A stretch of 64,000 bases of DNA. Source: Alteromonas sp. LOR (GTDB lineage: Bacteria > Pseudomonadota > Gammaproteobacteria > Enterobacterales > Alteromonadaceae). The notes beneath the pieces were generated by a model. The model saw only the letters and a list, made by a program, of their open reading frames with translations. It was not told where the DNA came from and did not search any database. The stretch spans positions 62,001 to 126,000 of the forward strand of contig NZ_JQFW01000014.1 of NCBI RefSeq assembly GCF_000753865.1, in the 5' to 3' direction. This document shows, piece by piece, positions 46,285 to 56,522 of this stretch. Each line of letters opens with the position of its first letter. The first letter of the stretch is position 1. The position numbers and the translations under genes are program-made.

Positions 46285-47991
46285 TTAGTGTGCAGAGGCC
46301 TCGCCTGCTCCTTTAGGATAGCGAATACTTTCAACCAACTCTTGGATTTCCTCTGGTGCTTCATCTGTCACTTTGAAGACAAGGAATGCCACCACAAAGT
46401 TAACTATCATACCCAGTGTACCGATACCTTCAGGTGAGATACCAAACAACCAGTTGTCGGGTATATTCGCCTCAGGACTCACAAACTTGAAGTAGATAAT
46501 GTACGTCGCGGTGAAGGCAATACCAGATAGCATACCCGCAACTGCACCTTTGTCATTCATACGCTTGCTAAAGATACCCATAATAATCGCAGGGAAGAAA
46601 CTGGACGCTGCTAAGCCGAAGGCAAAAGCGACCACCTGCGCAACGAATCCGGGCGGGTTAATACCAAAGTAACCGGCAATGACGATGGCGACACCTGCGG
46701 CCAATCGTGCATAAAATAGCTCTGCCTTATCCGTAATATCTGGCGCGAAGTTTCGTTTCAGTAAGTCATGAGATACCGACGTGGAAATTACGAGTAACAA
46801 GCCAGCTGAGGTAGAAAGCGCAGCGGCAACACCACCAGCGGCCACCAAAGCGATAACCCAAGCCGGTAAATTCGCAATTTCAGGGTTCGCCAGTACCATG
46901 ATGTCACGGTCGACGGTCATTTCGTTGCGCTCATCACCAGAGTAGAACATGACGCCATCGCCATTCTTATCGTTAAATTCGATAAGTCCGGTTTGCTCCC
47001 AGTTCTTAATCCACGATGGTGCTTCTTCATAGCTTGTACCTGTAAGCTCAGGGCCGTTTATGGTTTCAATCATATTAACGCGAGCGAAAGCAGCAAGAGA
47101 CGGTGCAGTGGTGTAAACAATGGCGATAAACGCTAGTGCATAACCCGCTGATTTACGTGCATCGTGTACTTTAGGAACAGTGAAGAAGCGAACAATAACG
47201 TGTGGCAAACCTGCCGTACCTACCATAAGTGCAAAGGTAATGAAGAACACATCAATCGTACTTTTCGTGCCTGTCGTGTATTCATGGAACCCGAGATCGG
47301 TGGATAAATTATCGAGCTTTTGCAGCAGATGCATACCCGACCCATCGGCCAGTGTGGCGCCAAACCCAGTTTGAGGAAGGATATGACCGGTTACCATTAT
47401 AGAAATAAATACCGCAGGAACTACATAGGCAAATACCATCACACAAAACTGTGCAACTTGCGTGTAAGTAATACCTTTCATACCACCTAGTACGGTGTAG
47501 AAAAAGACGATAACCATACCAAGCACAACGCCGGTAACAATATCAACTTCTAAGAATCGACTGAATACAACGCCGACCCCTCGCATCTGCCCGGCCACAT
47601 AGGTAAAGCAGACGAAAATGGCACAAAATACTGCAACGGTTCGCGCTGTTTGTGAGTAGTAGCGGTCTCCAATAAAATCGGGTACAGTGAATTTTCCGAA
47701 TTTGCGAAGATAAGGTGCTAAGCAAAGCGCGAGCAGAACATAACCACCTGTCCAACCCATAAGATAAACGGCACCGTCGTATCCCATAAAAGAGATAAGA
47801 CCGGCCATGGAAATAAATGATGCAGCTGACATCCAATCTGCGGCAGTTGCCATGCCGTTTAGTACAGGTGGAACACCGCCGCCAGCGACGTAGAAATCGT
47901 TTGTCGATCCGGCTCTGGCCCAAATCGCAATGGCAATGTACAGCGCAAAAGTAGCGCCTACAATGATAAAGGTGAGTGTTTGAACATCCAT
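46285..47991 (-). CDS. Sodium:solute symporter, acetate/monocarboxylate type (ActP-like)
   Basis: 568 residues with about 13 hydrophobic segments of the SSS fold. It carries YVAGGGVPPVLNGMATAADWMSAASFISMAGLISFMGYDG, GGMKGITYTQVAQFCVMVFAY and GGVAAALSTSAGLLLVISTSVSHDLLKR, all typical of the ActP/VC_2705 subgroup. It follows the DUF4212 gene by only 4 bases; the two form the known two-part symporter. Acetate uptake fits the acs and CrbS-like genes nearby. Confidence 0.92.
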   Translation of the reverse strand: MDVQTLTFIIVGATFALYIAIAIWARAGSTNDFYVAGGGVPPVLNGMATAADWMSAASFISMAGLISFMGYDGAVYLMGWTGGYVLLALCLAPYLRKFGKFTVPDFIGDRYYSQTARTVAVFCAIFVCFTYVAGQMRGVGVVFSRFLEVDIVTGVVLGMVIVFFYTVLGGMKGITYTQVAQFCVMVFAYVVPAVFISIMVTGHILPQTGFGATLADGSGMHLLQKLDNLSTDLGFHEYTTGTKSTIDVFFITFALMVGTAGLPHVIVRFFTVPKVHDARKSAGYALAFIAIVYTTAPSLAAFARVNMIETINGPELTGTSYEEAPSWIKNWEQTGLIEFNDKNGDGVMFYSGDERNEMTVDRDIMVLANPEIANLPAWVIALVAAGGVAAALSTSAGLLLVISTSVSHDLLKRNFAPDITDKAELFYARLAAGVAIVIAGYFGINPPGFVAQVVAFAFGLAASSFFPAIIMGIFSKRMNDKGAVAGMLSGIAFTATYIIYFKFVSPEANIPDNWLFGISPEGIGTLGMIVNFVVAFLVFKVTDEAPEEIQELVESIRYPKGAGEASAH

Positions 47992-47995
47992 CGTA

Positions 47996-48262
47996 TTATT
48001 CCTCTTCTACGCCGTAACGTTTGTCCATTGCGCTCATTTTCGCCATATACACAAAAATAAGAGCAACAAAAACTAAAATGGAACCTTGTTGTGCAAACCA
48101 GAAGCCCAGTTTGAAACCAAAGAATTGGATGTTGTTTAATGCATCGGCAAACAAAATGCCGGCACCAAAGGATACAGCGAACCAAACGACTAAAAGTTTA
48201 AAAAGGAGAGCTAGGTTCTCCTTCCAATATGCTTTTTGGTCATCATTATTTCTAAAAGACAT
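47996..48262 (-). CDS. DUF4212 small subunit of the sodium symporter
   Basis: 88 residues with two membrane helices: YWKENLALLFKLLVVWFAVSFGAGILFADALNNI and FKLGFWFAQQGSILVFVALIFVYMAKMSAMDKRYG. This is the DUF4212 family, regularly paired with ActP-like symporters. First gene of the operon. Confidence 0.93.
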   Translation of the reverse strand: MSFRNNDDQKAYWKENLALLFKLLVVWFAVSFGAGILFADALNNIQFFGFKLGFWFAQQGSILVFVALIFVYMAKMSAMDKRYGVEEE

Positions 48263-48435
48263 TGTTCCGTCCCCACGTCAGGTTAATCGGTTGTTGTTTT
48301 TTTACATTTTCCTAACGCTTAACTTTTTTACATTGTCGCTACTGATTTCACATTGCAAGCAACATTCACCAAAAGCAGCGAAGCCAAGCCTATAGGAGGT
48401 TGGATATCACTTTAGACCTGCATGAAATATTTAAA

Positions 48436-48470
48436 AATGAGACCATGGTCGTAGGTAGACGATGGTCTCA
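48436..48470. promoter_or_regulatory. Inverted repeat with motif shared with the acs promoter
   Basis: TGAGACCAT (48438-48446) and ATGGTCTCA (48462-48470) are inverted copies, with additional inner pairing of GTC/GAC. The left part AATGAGAC-CAT-GGTC (48436-48450) matches AATGAGAC-ATT-GGTC at 59204-59218 upstream of acs. It lies about 70 bases before the crbS-like start. Candidate site for the cognate response regulator. Confidence 0.45.
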
Positions 48471-48519
48471 ATAGGTATAATACGCATCGAGTTGTAAATT
48501 TTTAGTTAATGGAAAGGCT

Positions 48520-51500
48520 ATGGTTTTTGGTTGGGTTACACTAGCGGTACTGTATCTATTTTTACTTTTTTCTCTAGCAAGCTGGGGCGAAAAGAACTCG
48601 CCAACGGCGCGGGCGCTTACCTCACACCCAGCGATATATTCTCTTGCATTGGCTATTTACTGCACTGCGTGGACGTTCTTCGGCATGGTGGGACAGGCAA
48701 GCAGAGATACCTGGATTTATCTGCCTATTATGCTCGGCCCCATTTTGGTATATGTGGTGGGTTATAAGTTTATTTATAAGCTGACTTTGGTAAGTAAAAA
48801 GCAGCACATCACAACTATTTCTGACTTTATTGCTTCTCGTTACGGAAAGCGCCAAACAGTGGCGTTGGTCGTTACACTCATCGCGTTACTTGCCACCATT
48901 CCCTATATCGCGCTGCAACTCAAAGCAGTTGGCAATACGTTTCAGCTACTGACCCAGCAACCTAAAAACGACATTATTATTATTGCGGCAACGGCTTTTA
49001 TTGCAGTTTTCGCCATCTATTTTGGTACCCGCCAAACGGATGTCACTGAATATAGAAGAGGGTTAATGCTAGCTATCGCCTTCGAGTCGTCGGTGAAATT
49101 GCTCGCACTGGTTTTGGTGGCGTTTGTTGGCTATAGCGCCTGGAAAACCACACAAAGCGGGCCCTTTTTTGAAAGCTTTTTAAACGAAGCAGCCTTGTCT
49201 ACTTTTAGCTCATTTACATTTATTGCTCAAACCATAATGGCAGCCGCCGCCATCGTGTGTTTGCCACGGCAGTTTCACGTAGCGATTATCGACAATTTAA
49301 GCTTGTCCCATTTACGCACCGCCCGCTGGCTGTTTCCGCTTTATCTCATTATTATTTCAGCGGTTATTCCGGTTATCGCCATTGCCGGTAAAGCCATATT
49401 TGCAGGTACCGGCATCGAGCCCGATTCGTACGTGTTATCACTGGCCATGTTTTCAGAGTCTGCCCTACTACAAGTCATTGTTTTTGTTGGCGGTTTGTCT
49501 GCTGCCACTGCGATGATTATTGTAGCAACGCTTACGCTCAGCACTATGCTAACAAACGACGTAATACTACCGCGCATACTGGCACTGACCGAAGACACAG
49601 ACAAAAAACGAGATATTTCACGCCGCATTAGACTAATTCGGCGGGTGGTTATCGCCTTTATTTTGCTAATGGCCTTTTTATACCACCAGCAAATGACCAG
49701 CAGCCGCTCCCTGCACTCTATAGGTCTAATTGCTTTTTCATTGGTTATTCAACTACTACCGGCCATTGTAGGCGGCTTATATTGGAAACGAGCCCATGCT
49801 CACGGTGTGTATGCGGGGTTAATGATTGGCTTGGTTATTTGGGTTTTGTGGCTAGTGCTGCCTATTGTGAGCGACCAAGTATCAAGGCTTGAACAAAATG
49901 AACTGATTAGCCAAGGAGCAATGATAAGTTTAGCCGCCAATGCGTTTATGTACGTGCTTTTTTCTTGGTTTGCGCCTCAGCGACTTATCGATCGCATTCA
50001 GGCAGAAGCCTTCGTGTCGCCTACTATGTCTGCCAGCAACACCATAAAAACCCAGGTAGCAAACGTGAGAGTGTCAGACTTAACCACGCTACTGTCCACG
50101 TTTATGGGTTCGGGCAGATGCGTACAGCTTGTTGATGAATATCAGACGCTTAATCACTGTCAGCTGAATGAGCAAGATACTCCTGATGAGTCATTCTTAT
50201 CGTTCTGCGAGCGAGCGCTAGGGGGGGTAATTGGTGCATCAAGCGCAAAAGTGCTTCTTGATAGCGCCTTGCGTGGTAAAAAAATGGACTTCACTGAGAT
50301 CATCAACTTCTTTGATGACACCACCCAAGCCATGCAGTTTAATATGACCGCCCTACTCACCTCCCTTGAAAATATGGACCAAGGGATAAGTGTTGTCGAC
50401 AAACATCTTCATTTAGTCGCGTGGAACAAGCGCTATTCAAACCTGTATCCCTACCCTGACGACTTACTTGCTGTTGGCGTGCCCATTGAACGTCTTATTC
50501 GCTATAACGCGGCTCAGGGTGAGTTTGGCACTTTCAATGTTGAAGCCGAAGTAGAAAAGCGCTTAGAGCACTTGCGCTCGGGCATGCCCCATAAATTCAC
50601 CCGCCAGCGAAAAGATGGCCGAGTGATAGAAATGGTGGGTAACCCGCTACCTGGTGGTGGCTTTGTAACCAGCTTCAATGATATTACCGGTCACGTAGAA
50701 ATTCAGCAGGCCCTTGAAGAGTCTAATATCGATCTTGAAGCCAGAATTAAGAAGCGTACCGAAGAGGTACATTCCATTAATGCCGAGCTTCGCCTTGAAA
50801 TTGAAAAGCGCGCTGGTGCTGAAAAAGAGTTAATTCGAGCAAGAAAAGCTGCAGAAGATGCCAATGCAAGTAAGACGCGATTTTTAGCCCTTGCCAGCCA
50901 TGATGTATTACAGCCACTCAATGCGGCCAAGCTATACGTAAGCGCACTGGAAGAACAAGACTTGTCAGAGCAAACACATACGATCATTCAAAAGCTCAGT
51001 CATAGTGTGTCTTCCAGCGAAGCGCTTATTGGTACGTTGCTAGATATTGCGCGCCTTGATCAGGGCGAGATGAAGCCAGATTTTGAGTCGGTTGACGTTA
51101 GCAATCTGCTTTCACCTCTTGTGGATGAGATGTCTATGCGAGCGAAAGAGAAAGGGCTGGAGCTTAAAGCAATAATTCGCCCATGCTGGGTGCGAGCCGA
51201 TAAAACTTACTTATACCGGATTTTGCAAAATTTACTGTCTAACGCGGTGAAGTATACCGAGAAAGGCAGAGTGTTATTTATTGTTAAACCTGTGGGCAAT
51301 TCCGTGACGTTTAATATCATGGATACCGGCATTGGCATTTCTAGCGACAAATTGGACACGATATTTGGCGACTTTTTCCGGGCTAATGAAAGCAAAGAGC
51401 ACGGTCTTGGATTAGGGCTTGGTGTCGTACGGCGACTTAGCTTACAGCTTAACAGCGAAATTAAAGTCACTTCTCGCCTAGGCAGAGGCAGTAGCTTTCG

Positions 51501-51972
51501 ATTCACGCTGGAAAAAGTAGCGGCAAAACGTCCTTCTGCCCAAGTCGCGAAACCAAGAAACACCACATTTAGCGGAATGAAAGTACTATGTGTAGACGAT
51601 CAGCGGGAAAACTTAGATGCGTTGAGTACCTTACTTGAAAAATGGGGCGTTAGCGTAACGCTCGCCAATAATTGGGATGACGCACTATCTCTTGCAGTGT
51701 CGGTGAAGCCACAAATTCTCTTAATGGATTATCAATTAAGCTTTGAGGAAGAGAAAAACGGCTTGGCGCTCATCGAACTTATTCGGACAACGCTGAATGT
51801 GGTTGTACCCGCGGCCCTGATTACCGCGACCCCCGATGAAAACTTGGTGGTTCAATGCAAGGAGCAGGGAGTCAACTTTTTAGCTAAACCGCTAAAACCA
51901 GCGAAGCTGCGGGCCTTACTGCAAAGCATGACCCGCTACATTCGAGAAGCCAAAAATGTAGAGCGCGATTAG
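48520..51972 (+). CDS. Hybrid sensor kinase with N-terminal sodium-symporter domain (CrbS/CbrA-like)
   Basis: 1150 residues. Residues 1-500 are an SSS-type membrane domain of about 13 helices; then a PAS-type sensor (about 605-720), a coiled linker (IKKRTEEVHSINAELRLEIEKRAGAEKEL), HisKA with His794 (ASHDVLQPLNAAKLY), HATPase (NLLSNAVKYTE, DTGIGIS, GLGLGLGVV) and a receiver with Asp1070 (ILLMDYQLS) and Lys (LAKPLKP). It matches CrbS, which in Vibrio with CrbR switches on acs. It is divergent from the symporter operon; the LuxR-type regulator next to acs is the likely partner. Confidence 0.92.
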   Translation: MVFGWVTLAVLYLFLLFSLASWGEKNSPTARALTSHPAIYSLALAIYCTAWTFFGMVGQASRDTWIYLPIMLGPILVYVVGYKFIYKLTLVSKKQHITTISDFIASRYGKRQTVALVVTLIALLATIPYIALQLKAVGNTFQLLTQQPKNDIIIIAATAFIAVFAIYFGTRQTDVTEYRRGLMLAIAFESSVKLLALVLVAFVGYSAWKTTQSGPFFESFLNEAALSTFSSFTFIAQTIMAAAAIVCLPRQFHVAIIDNLSLSHLRTARWLFPLYLIIISAVIPVIAIAGKAIFAGTGIEPDSYVLSLAMFSESALLQVIVFVGGLSAATAMIIVATLTLSTMLTNDVILPRILALTEDTDKKRDISRRIRLIRRVVIAFILLMAFLYHQQMTSSRSLHSIGLIAFSLVIQLLPAIVGGLYWKRAHAHGVYAGLMIGLVIWVLWLVLPIVSDQVSRLEQNELISQGAMISLAANAFMYVLFSWFAPQRLIDRIQAEAFVSPTMSASNTIKTQVANVRVSDLTTLLSTFMGSGRCVQLVDEYQTLNHCQLNEQDTPDESFLSFCERALGGVIGASSAKVLLDSALRGKKMDFTEIINFFDDTTQAMQFNMTALLTSLENMDQGISVVDKHLHLVAWNKRYSNLYPYPDDLLAVGVPIERLIRYNAAQGEFGTFNVEAEVEKRLEHLRSGMPHKFTRQRKDGRVIEMVGNPLPGGGFVTSFNDITGHVEIQQALEESNIDLEARIKKRTEEVHSINAELRLEIEKRAGAEKELIRARKAAEDANASKTRFLALASHDVLQPLNAAKLYVSALEEQDLSEQTHTIIQKLSHSVSSSEALIGTLLDIARLDQGEMKPDFESVDVSNLLSPLVDEMSMRAKEKGLELKAIIRPCWVRADKTYLYRILQNLLSNAVKYTEKGRVLFIVKPVGNSVTFNIMDTGIGISSDKLDTIFGDFFRANESKEHGLGLGLGVVRRLSLQLNSEIKVTSRLGRGSSFRFTLEKVAAKRPSAQVAKPRNTTFSGMKVLCVDDQRENLDALSTLLEKWGVSVTLANNWDDALSLAVSVKPQILLMDYQLSFEEEKNGLALIELIRTTLNVVVPAALITATPDENLVVQCKEQGVNFLAKPLKPAKLRALLQSMTRYIREAKNVERD

Positions 51973-51990
51973 ATGCGTTTAGAGAATCTG

Positions 51991-52641
51991 CTATCGCTCT
52001 TCATTGGCTTGGTTTGAATCGTCTACTTGCTTAGGAGTAGGTGTGTCAGTTTTCACCACCACTTTTCCTATGCTGTTCCACTTTACCTTCGGGTTTAGCA
52101 TAACAGGGCGAGTAAGAATAAGGTTGTTTGGGTACATAATGGTTTCGCGCTCCGTTGTCACCAACCTAGTACTAAACGGACCAATATCAGCTATAAAGCC
52201 TTCAACAAAATTATCGCCATCGATAATGCGTAGGTAGTTGCCTCTACGATAGGACACATTGGTGAGCAAAATAAAATAGGCGGTAATATTACTTATAAGC
52301 GACCAACTCGCGAATAAGGCAACACCGGTTACCGTAATAATGGACGTGGAAAGTACAAGTAGCCCTGAAAAGTCGATACCCCAAGCAAGCAATAGTAAAC
52401 ACAAAGAAACAGTGGCCACCAGCACACGCGCAGCAAACAGCCCCTTTAATGCGCTATGAGATTTTAACTTTGACTTGGCAATATCATTTTCAATTTTTGG
52501 CAGCAGCTTTCTAGACATCACCAGATAAACCAGCAAAACCAAACTGCTAAACACGATATTCGATTGGTACTCAGTTGCCCACCGCAACACCCCATTTAAC
52601 AGTTCCATCATTAACCCGTCGTTTTCCACAAAAACCCTCAT
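51991..52641 (-). CDS. MscS-family mechanosensitive channel, short form
   Basis: 216 residues (E. coli MscS has 286). Three hydrophobic segments (about 23-42, 68-86, 95-125) lead into the TM3/beta domain: VALFASWSLISNITAYFILLTNVSYRRGNYLRIIDGDNFVEGFIADIGPFSTRLVTTERETIMYPNN. The usual C-terminal alpha/beta cage is missing. ATG at 52641 is used; one at 52611 is possible. It is divergent from the RimK-type operon. Confidence 0.82.
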   Translation of the reverse strand: MRVFVENDGLMMELLNGVLRWATEYQSNIVFSSLVLLVYLVMSRKLLPKIENDIAKSKLKSHSALKGLFAARVLVATVSLCLLLLAWGIDFSGLLVLSTSIITVTGVALFASWSLISNITAYFILLTNVSYRRGNYLRIIDGDNFVEGFIADIGPFSTRLVTTERETIMYPNNLILTRPVMLNPKVKWNSIGKVVVKTDTPTPKQVDDSNQANEER

Positions 52642-52885
52642 ATCAGTGTCAATATTCGTTACTAAGTTTATGGCAAATATCCCGCCATTTTCGACATGCT
52701 ACCGTTATTGGGCTACTCTTTCATAAAATAAAAACAATCGCCACCATAAGAAAAAATCGTAAGACAGTCGTTACAGACTCAATTAGTATGCGCGCCTAAA
52801 TAGCTTGCGCATTTACTTGTACCATGTAACGGTGCGGTTAATTCGTAAGCAAACTCACTTCTTCGTTATCAAGGCTGATATATCA

Positions 52886-53791
52886 ATGCGTATTGCAATA
52901 CTCTCGAGAAATCCGAAACTCTACTCTACTTCACGCCTTGTTGAGGCAGGCAAGGCTAAAGGTCATGAAGTTGATGTTATTGATACTATGCATTGCTATA
53001 TGGATATTACGAGTGCCCGCCCTTCGGTAAGGTACAAGGGAAGAAAGCTTCCCTATTACGATGCGGTAATTCCGCGAATAGGCGCGTCGGTGAGTTTTTA
53101 CGGCACATCAGTCGTTCGTCAATTTGAAATGATGGGCACATACAGTGTTAATGAATCTGTCGCTATTAGCCGCTCTCGAGACAAACTTCGCTCCTTACAG
53201 CTGCTCTCTCGTAAAGGCATTGGCATGCCAAGAACAGGCTTTGCTCATCACCCGGATAAAATAGACGACGTGATAAAAACCGTTGGTGGCGCTCCTGTGG
53301 TGATAAAATTACTGGAAGGCACCCAAGGTATTGGCGTTGTGCTGGCAGATACACACAATGCGGCTGAATCTATTATCGAAGCCTTTATGGGGCTAAACGC
53401 CAGCATACTGGTGCAAGAATTCATCAAAGAGGCGGGTGGCAGTGACATTCGCTGTTTAGTAGTAGGCGGCAAAGTGGTAGCAGCAATGAAGCGTCAAGCG
53501 GCTGAAGGTGAGTTTCGTTCTAACTTACATCGCGGCGGCCAAGCAAGCTTAGTACGATTAAGCCCTGCAGAGCGCAAAACCGCCATAGATGCCGCCAAAA
53601 CCATGGGGCTGAACTGTTGTGGAGTGGACATTTTGCGCTCTAACAATGGCCCTGTTGTCATGGAAGTTAACTCATCGCCCGGCTTAGAAGGTATAGAGAA
53701 AGCGACTAACAAAGACGTCGCTGCTATGATCATCTCGTTTATTGAAAAAAGCGCTGGGCCGCATAAAACAAAAACACGTGGTAAAGGATAA
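52886..53791 (+). CDS. rimK: RimK-type alpha-L-glutamate ligase
   Basis: 301 residues from the ATG at 52886, as in E. coli RimK (300); the frame opens further up without family match. It begins [25 protein letters not shown]-grasp features: [50 protein letters not shown] and [29 protein letters not shown]. The family adds glutamate to ribosomal protein S6 or makes poly-glutamate. It heads an operon with a deacylase-like protein and a RimB-like protease. Confidence 0.92.
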   Translation: MRIAILSRNPKLYSTSRLVEAGKAKGHEVDVIDTMHCYMDITSARPSVRYKGRKLPYYDAVIPRIGASVSFYGTSVVRQFEMMGTYSVNESVAISRSRDKLRSLQLLSRKGIGMPRTGFAHHPDKIDDVIKTVGGAPVVIKLLEGTQGIGVVLADTHNAAESIIEAFMGLNASILVQEFIKEAGGSDIRCLVVGGKVVAAMKRQAAEGEFRSNLHRGGQASLVRLSPAERKTAIDAAKTMGLNCCGVDILRSNNGPVVMEVNSSPGLEGIEKATNKDVAAMIISFIEKSAGPHKTKTRGKG

Positions 53792-53873
53792 GAAGGTCGT
53801 TAAGTGATGATTAGGGTATTTGGCCCAATTAATAATTTAAGGCTGCAACGCCATCTGTGAAGGAAAAACCTGA

Positions 53874-54905
53874 GTGGTAAGTAACGTTTTGACGATTGGG
53901 GGACACGATATAGCCCCAGGAGAAACCAAAAAAATAAACCTTGAGATGCCACCGCTCTATACAGCGACGAATATGAGCATTCCTGTTTATGTAAAGCGAG
54001 GCAAACGCCCCGGCCCCATTATGTTCGTTAGTGCAGCTATCCACGGCGACGAACTCAACGGGATAGAAATTGTAGGCCGCTTAATTCGCTCAAAAGCCAT
54101 TGAGAAACTGCGTGGTACACTTATCGCAGTACCAATGGTTAACGTTTACGGTGTACTGAATCAATCCCGCTATTTACCTGACAGACGAGACTTGAACCGC
54201 AGCTTTCCCGGTAGCAAAAAGGGCTCTTTAGCAGGTCGACTTGCCAATTTATTTTTTAACGAAGTAGTAAGTAAGTGCGATGTGGGAATAGATCTACACA
54301 CCGGCGCTATTCACCGAAGCAATCTTCCGCAAATTCGAGCGAATTTGGACGATACGGAAGTGCTGGAAATGGCAAAAGCTTTTGGCGTACCGGTATTACT
54401 AAATGCTGAAATACGTGAGGGCTCGCTAAGAGAGGCGGCTAGCACCAGTGGCGTAAAGATTCTGCTTTATGAAGCTGGACAAGCACTTCGCTATGATGAA
54501 TTTTCTATACGGGCCGGAGTGAAAGGGATTATTAATACCATGCGGCATTTAGGCATGCTGAATAAAAGCCGCAGCAAAGGTCACAGTATTAATCGTTTCA
54601 TCGCACAACAAAGCGGCTGGGTAAGAGCTTCTGAAAGCGGATTTGTTACCCATTTGGCACAGCTTGGCGACCACGTTGAAAAGGGAGATAAATTAGCGGC
54701 CATTGCCGACCCATTTGGTAACTTTGTTGGCAGTATTATCAGTCCAGCCGAAGGCATTGTAATCGGAAAGCAAAATATACCGCTTACCCAAGAGGGTGAA
54801 GCCATATATCACATTGCCTATTTCTCTAAGCCTAACGAAGTAGCAGAACATGTTGAGCTTTACCAAGACAACCTGCTGCCTAGTGAAGAACCTCTTGTAG
54901 AGTAA
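53874..54905 (+). CDS. Succinylglutamate desuccinylase/aspartoacylase-family protein
   Basis: 343 residues from a GTG at 53874 (AAGGAAAAACCTGA upstream). Zinc ligands: AAIHGDELNGIE (His, Glu) and VGIDLHTGAIHR (His); EAGQALRYDE supplies the general base region. The C-terminal part (GWVRASESGFVTHLAQLGDHVEKGDKLAAI) is a small biotinyl/lipoyl-like barrel seen in this subfamily. It probably removes an amide-linked group; substrate unknown. The link with rimK suggests a role in trimming or editing of modified peptides. Confidence 0.87.
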   Translation: MVSNVLTIGGHDIAPGETKKINLEMPPLYTATNMSIPVYVKRGKRPGPIMFVSAAIHGDELNGIEIVGRLIRSKAIEKLRGTLIAVPMVNVYGVLNQSRYLPDRRDLNRSFPGSKKGSLAGRLANLFFNEVVSKCDVGIDLHTGAIHRSNLPQIRANLDDTEVLEMAKAFGVPVLLNAEIREGSLREAASTSGVKILLYEAGQALRYDEFSIRAGVKGIINTMRHLGMLNKSRSKGHSINRFIAQQSGWVRASESGFVTHLAQLGDHVEKGDKLAAIADPFGNFVGSIISPAEGIVIGKQNIPLTQEGEAIYHIAYFSKPNEVAEHVELYQDNLLPSEEPLVE

Positions 54906-54911
54906 AAAATA

Positions 54912-55346
54912 ATGAACAATAAAAAACTTATTGGTGCTGTCGAGCTATGTGATTTACCCCAGTTAGCTATTACAGAACTCAACGTGAGAGTAGACACTGG
55001 AGCAGCCACATCATCTTTACATGTGGATAATATTGAAGAGCTTACCAAAGGCGATGAACTATGGATTAGCTTCGACATTCACCCTGATATTTACAATGTA
55101 GATACGGTTGTAAGGCGAGAAGCGAAAGTTTTTGGCAAAAAAAAGGTGAAAAGTTCTACCGCTACCCGAGAAAAGCGCTATGTTATATTAACGGATATTG
55201 TTATGGACGGTTTTCAGTGGAATATACAGCTTACCCTGACAGACCGCTCGGAAATGACATATTCTATGTTACTAGGCCGAGAGGGAATGGCTGGACACTT
55301 TATTGTAGACCCTGAATACGACTTCCTTCTCACTGGAAAAGACTAG
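54912..55346 (+). CDS. RimB-like aspartic/zinc-type protease (DUF785)
   Basis: 144 residues with the retropepsin-like motif RVDTGAATSSLH (Asp-Thr-Gly at 28-30) and YSMLLGREGMAGHFIVDP near the C-terminus. The family is variously annotated as ATP-dependent zinc protease or RimB, a partner of RimK in Pseudomonas. It starts 6 bases after the previous gene, in the same operon. Confidence 0.87.
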   Translation: MNNKKLIGAVELCDLPQLAITELNVRVDTGAATSSLHVDNIEELTKGDELWISFDIHPDIYNVDTVVRREAKVFGKKKVKSSTATREKRYVILTDIVMDGFQWNIQLTLTDRSEMTYSMLLGREGMAGHFIVDPEYDFLLTGKD

Positions 55347-55419
55347 AGCGCACTCCCCTTTTTACTAGCAGTTACTGTATAGCAAAGGCCAGCGCGCTGT
55401 TATCAAAGGAAAGATCGCA

Positions 55420-56487
55420 ATGGACATGTGGCGGCCAGGCAGGGCTTTGCTTTTTTCATCTTTACAAACGCGTATAGTCTTTGCGCTACTTGCCTGTGCC
55501 CTTTTTACCTTCGTATCACACGCAAACGCCAATCAAGATGACGACTCTGCAAGCGCTGCCCACACTAAAATACGACTACCCAACGTGCATCCGGGTAGAG
55601 ATGCAATTTACGCCCACGCAAAGCAGTTACTCACCGAAGCGCTCCTTGTAACGCAAGCAGACTACGGCACTTTCGAATTCGTAGTCAGTAGCCAAGAAAG
55701 TCCTCAGCGCCGACAGCTCAGAAGTTTAGAACACGATCTTTTAGATATTACGTGGAGCGTTACCTCGTCAGACAGAGAAGCCTATTTTTTACCCATCCGT
55801 ATTCCTATTATGGCTGGACTCTTCGGCAAGCGCGTGCTGTTAATTAATGCTGAAGACACCCGCTTCTCAAAAGATATGGATCTTACAGATCTTAAAGCGT
55901 TTAGGGCGGTGCTTGGCTATGACTGGCCCGATACTACTATTTTTAGAAAGGCGGGTATTCCGGTGCTTGAAACCACCTATCGCGCGTCGTTTAAAATGGT
56001 GTCTGAAGGGTTTGCTGATATGTTTCCTCGAAGCGTGATGGAAGTGTTAGAAGAAATGGAGCACGAAGACTTGAGTAAGGGGCTTGTTGTTGAGGACAAT
56101 ATTGTTATTTCATACCCTAGCCCGATTTTTTTCTTTGTAGGTAGTAATAACCAGCAGCTTGCTACACGAATAACCGAAGGCTTATTACAACTGTTAAAAA
56201 ATCATCGATTCCAACAGTTATTAAAACAACATAAGGGCTATCAACAAAGCCTAGCGCTTATGAAGGGGCGAACTGTAATTAGTATAGACAACCCGCTTTT
56301 AAGTAAAGAGAGTAAAAAGGCGATAGAAAACTTTCTTCCGCTTTTTGCACCCGCTGAGCTGTTGTTAAATGGCTCAACCACAGATGGCACTGTTGTAGAT
56401 GGCACTGCGGCAGACAGCGCTGTCGTCGAGAGCTCAGTTGTGGACAGCTCGACTTTAGAGAGCCCAGTTAAAGAAGACCGGAGTTAA
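55420..56487 (+). CDS. Exported protein resembling a transporter substrate-binding domain
   Basis: 355 residues. Signal peptide about 1-38 (ending NANA). Residues 50-290 have a type 2 periplasmic-binding feel: QLLTEALLVTQADYGTFEFVVSS, LEHDLLDITWSVTSSDREAYFLPIRIPIMAGLFGKRVLLI, SYPSPIFFFVGSN and a final LLKNHRFQQLLKQHKG. The last 45 residues are a Ser/Thr/Val/Asp repeat (DGTVVDGTAADSAVVESS). No transporter is adjacent. It ends the RimK operon. Confidence 0.68.
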   Translation: MDMWRPGRALLFSSLQTRIVFALLACALFTFVSHANANQDDDSASAAHTKIRLPNVHPGRDAIYAHAKQLLTEALLVTQADYGTFEFVVSSQESPQRRQLRSLEHDLLDITWSVTSSDREAYFLPIRIPIMAGLFGKRVLLINAEDTRFSKDMDLTDLKAFRAVLGYDWPDTTIFRKAGIPVLETTYRASFKMVSEGFADMFPRSVMEVLEEMEHEDLSKGLVVEDNIVISYPSPIFFFVGSNNQQLATRITEGLLQLLKNHRFQQLLKQHKGYQQSLALMKGRTVISIDNPLLSKESKKAIENFLPLFAPAELLLNGSTTDGTVVDGTAADSAVVESSVVDSSTLESPVKEDRS

Positions 56488-56522
56488 AAAGCCTTAGCGT
56501 GAGCCACCATATCGCAGCTTTA

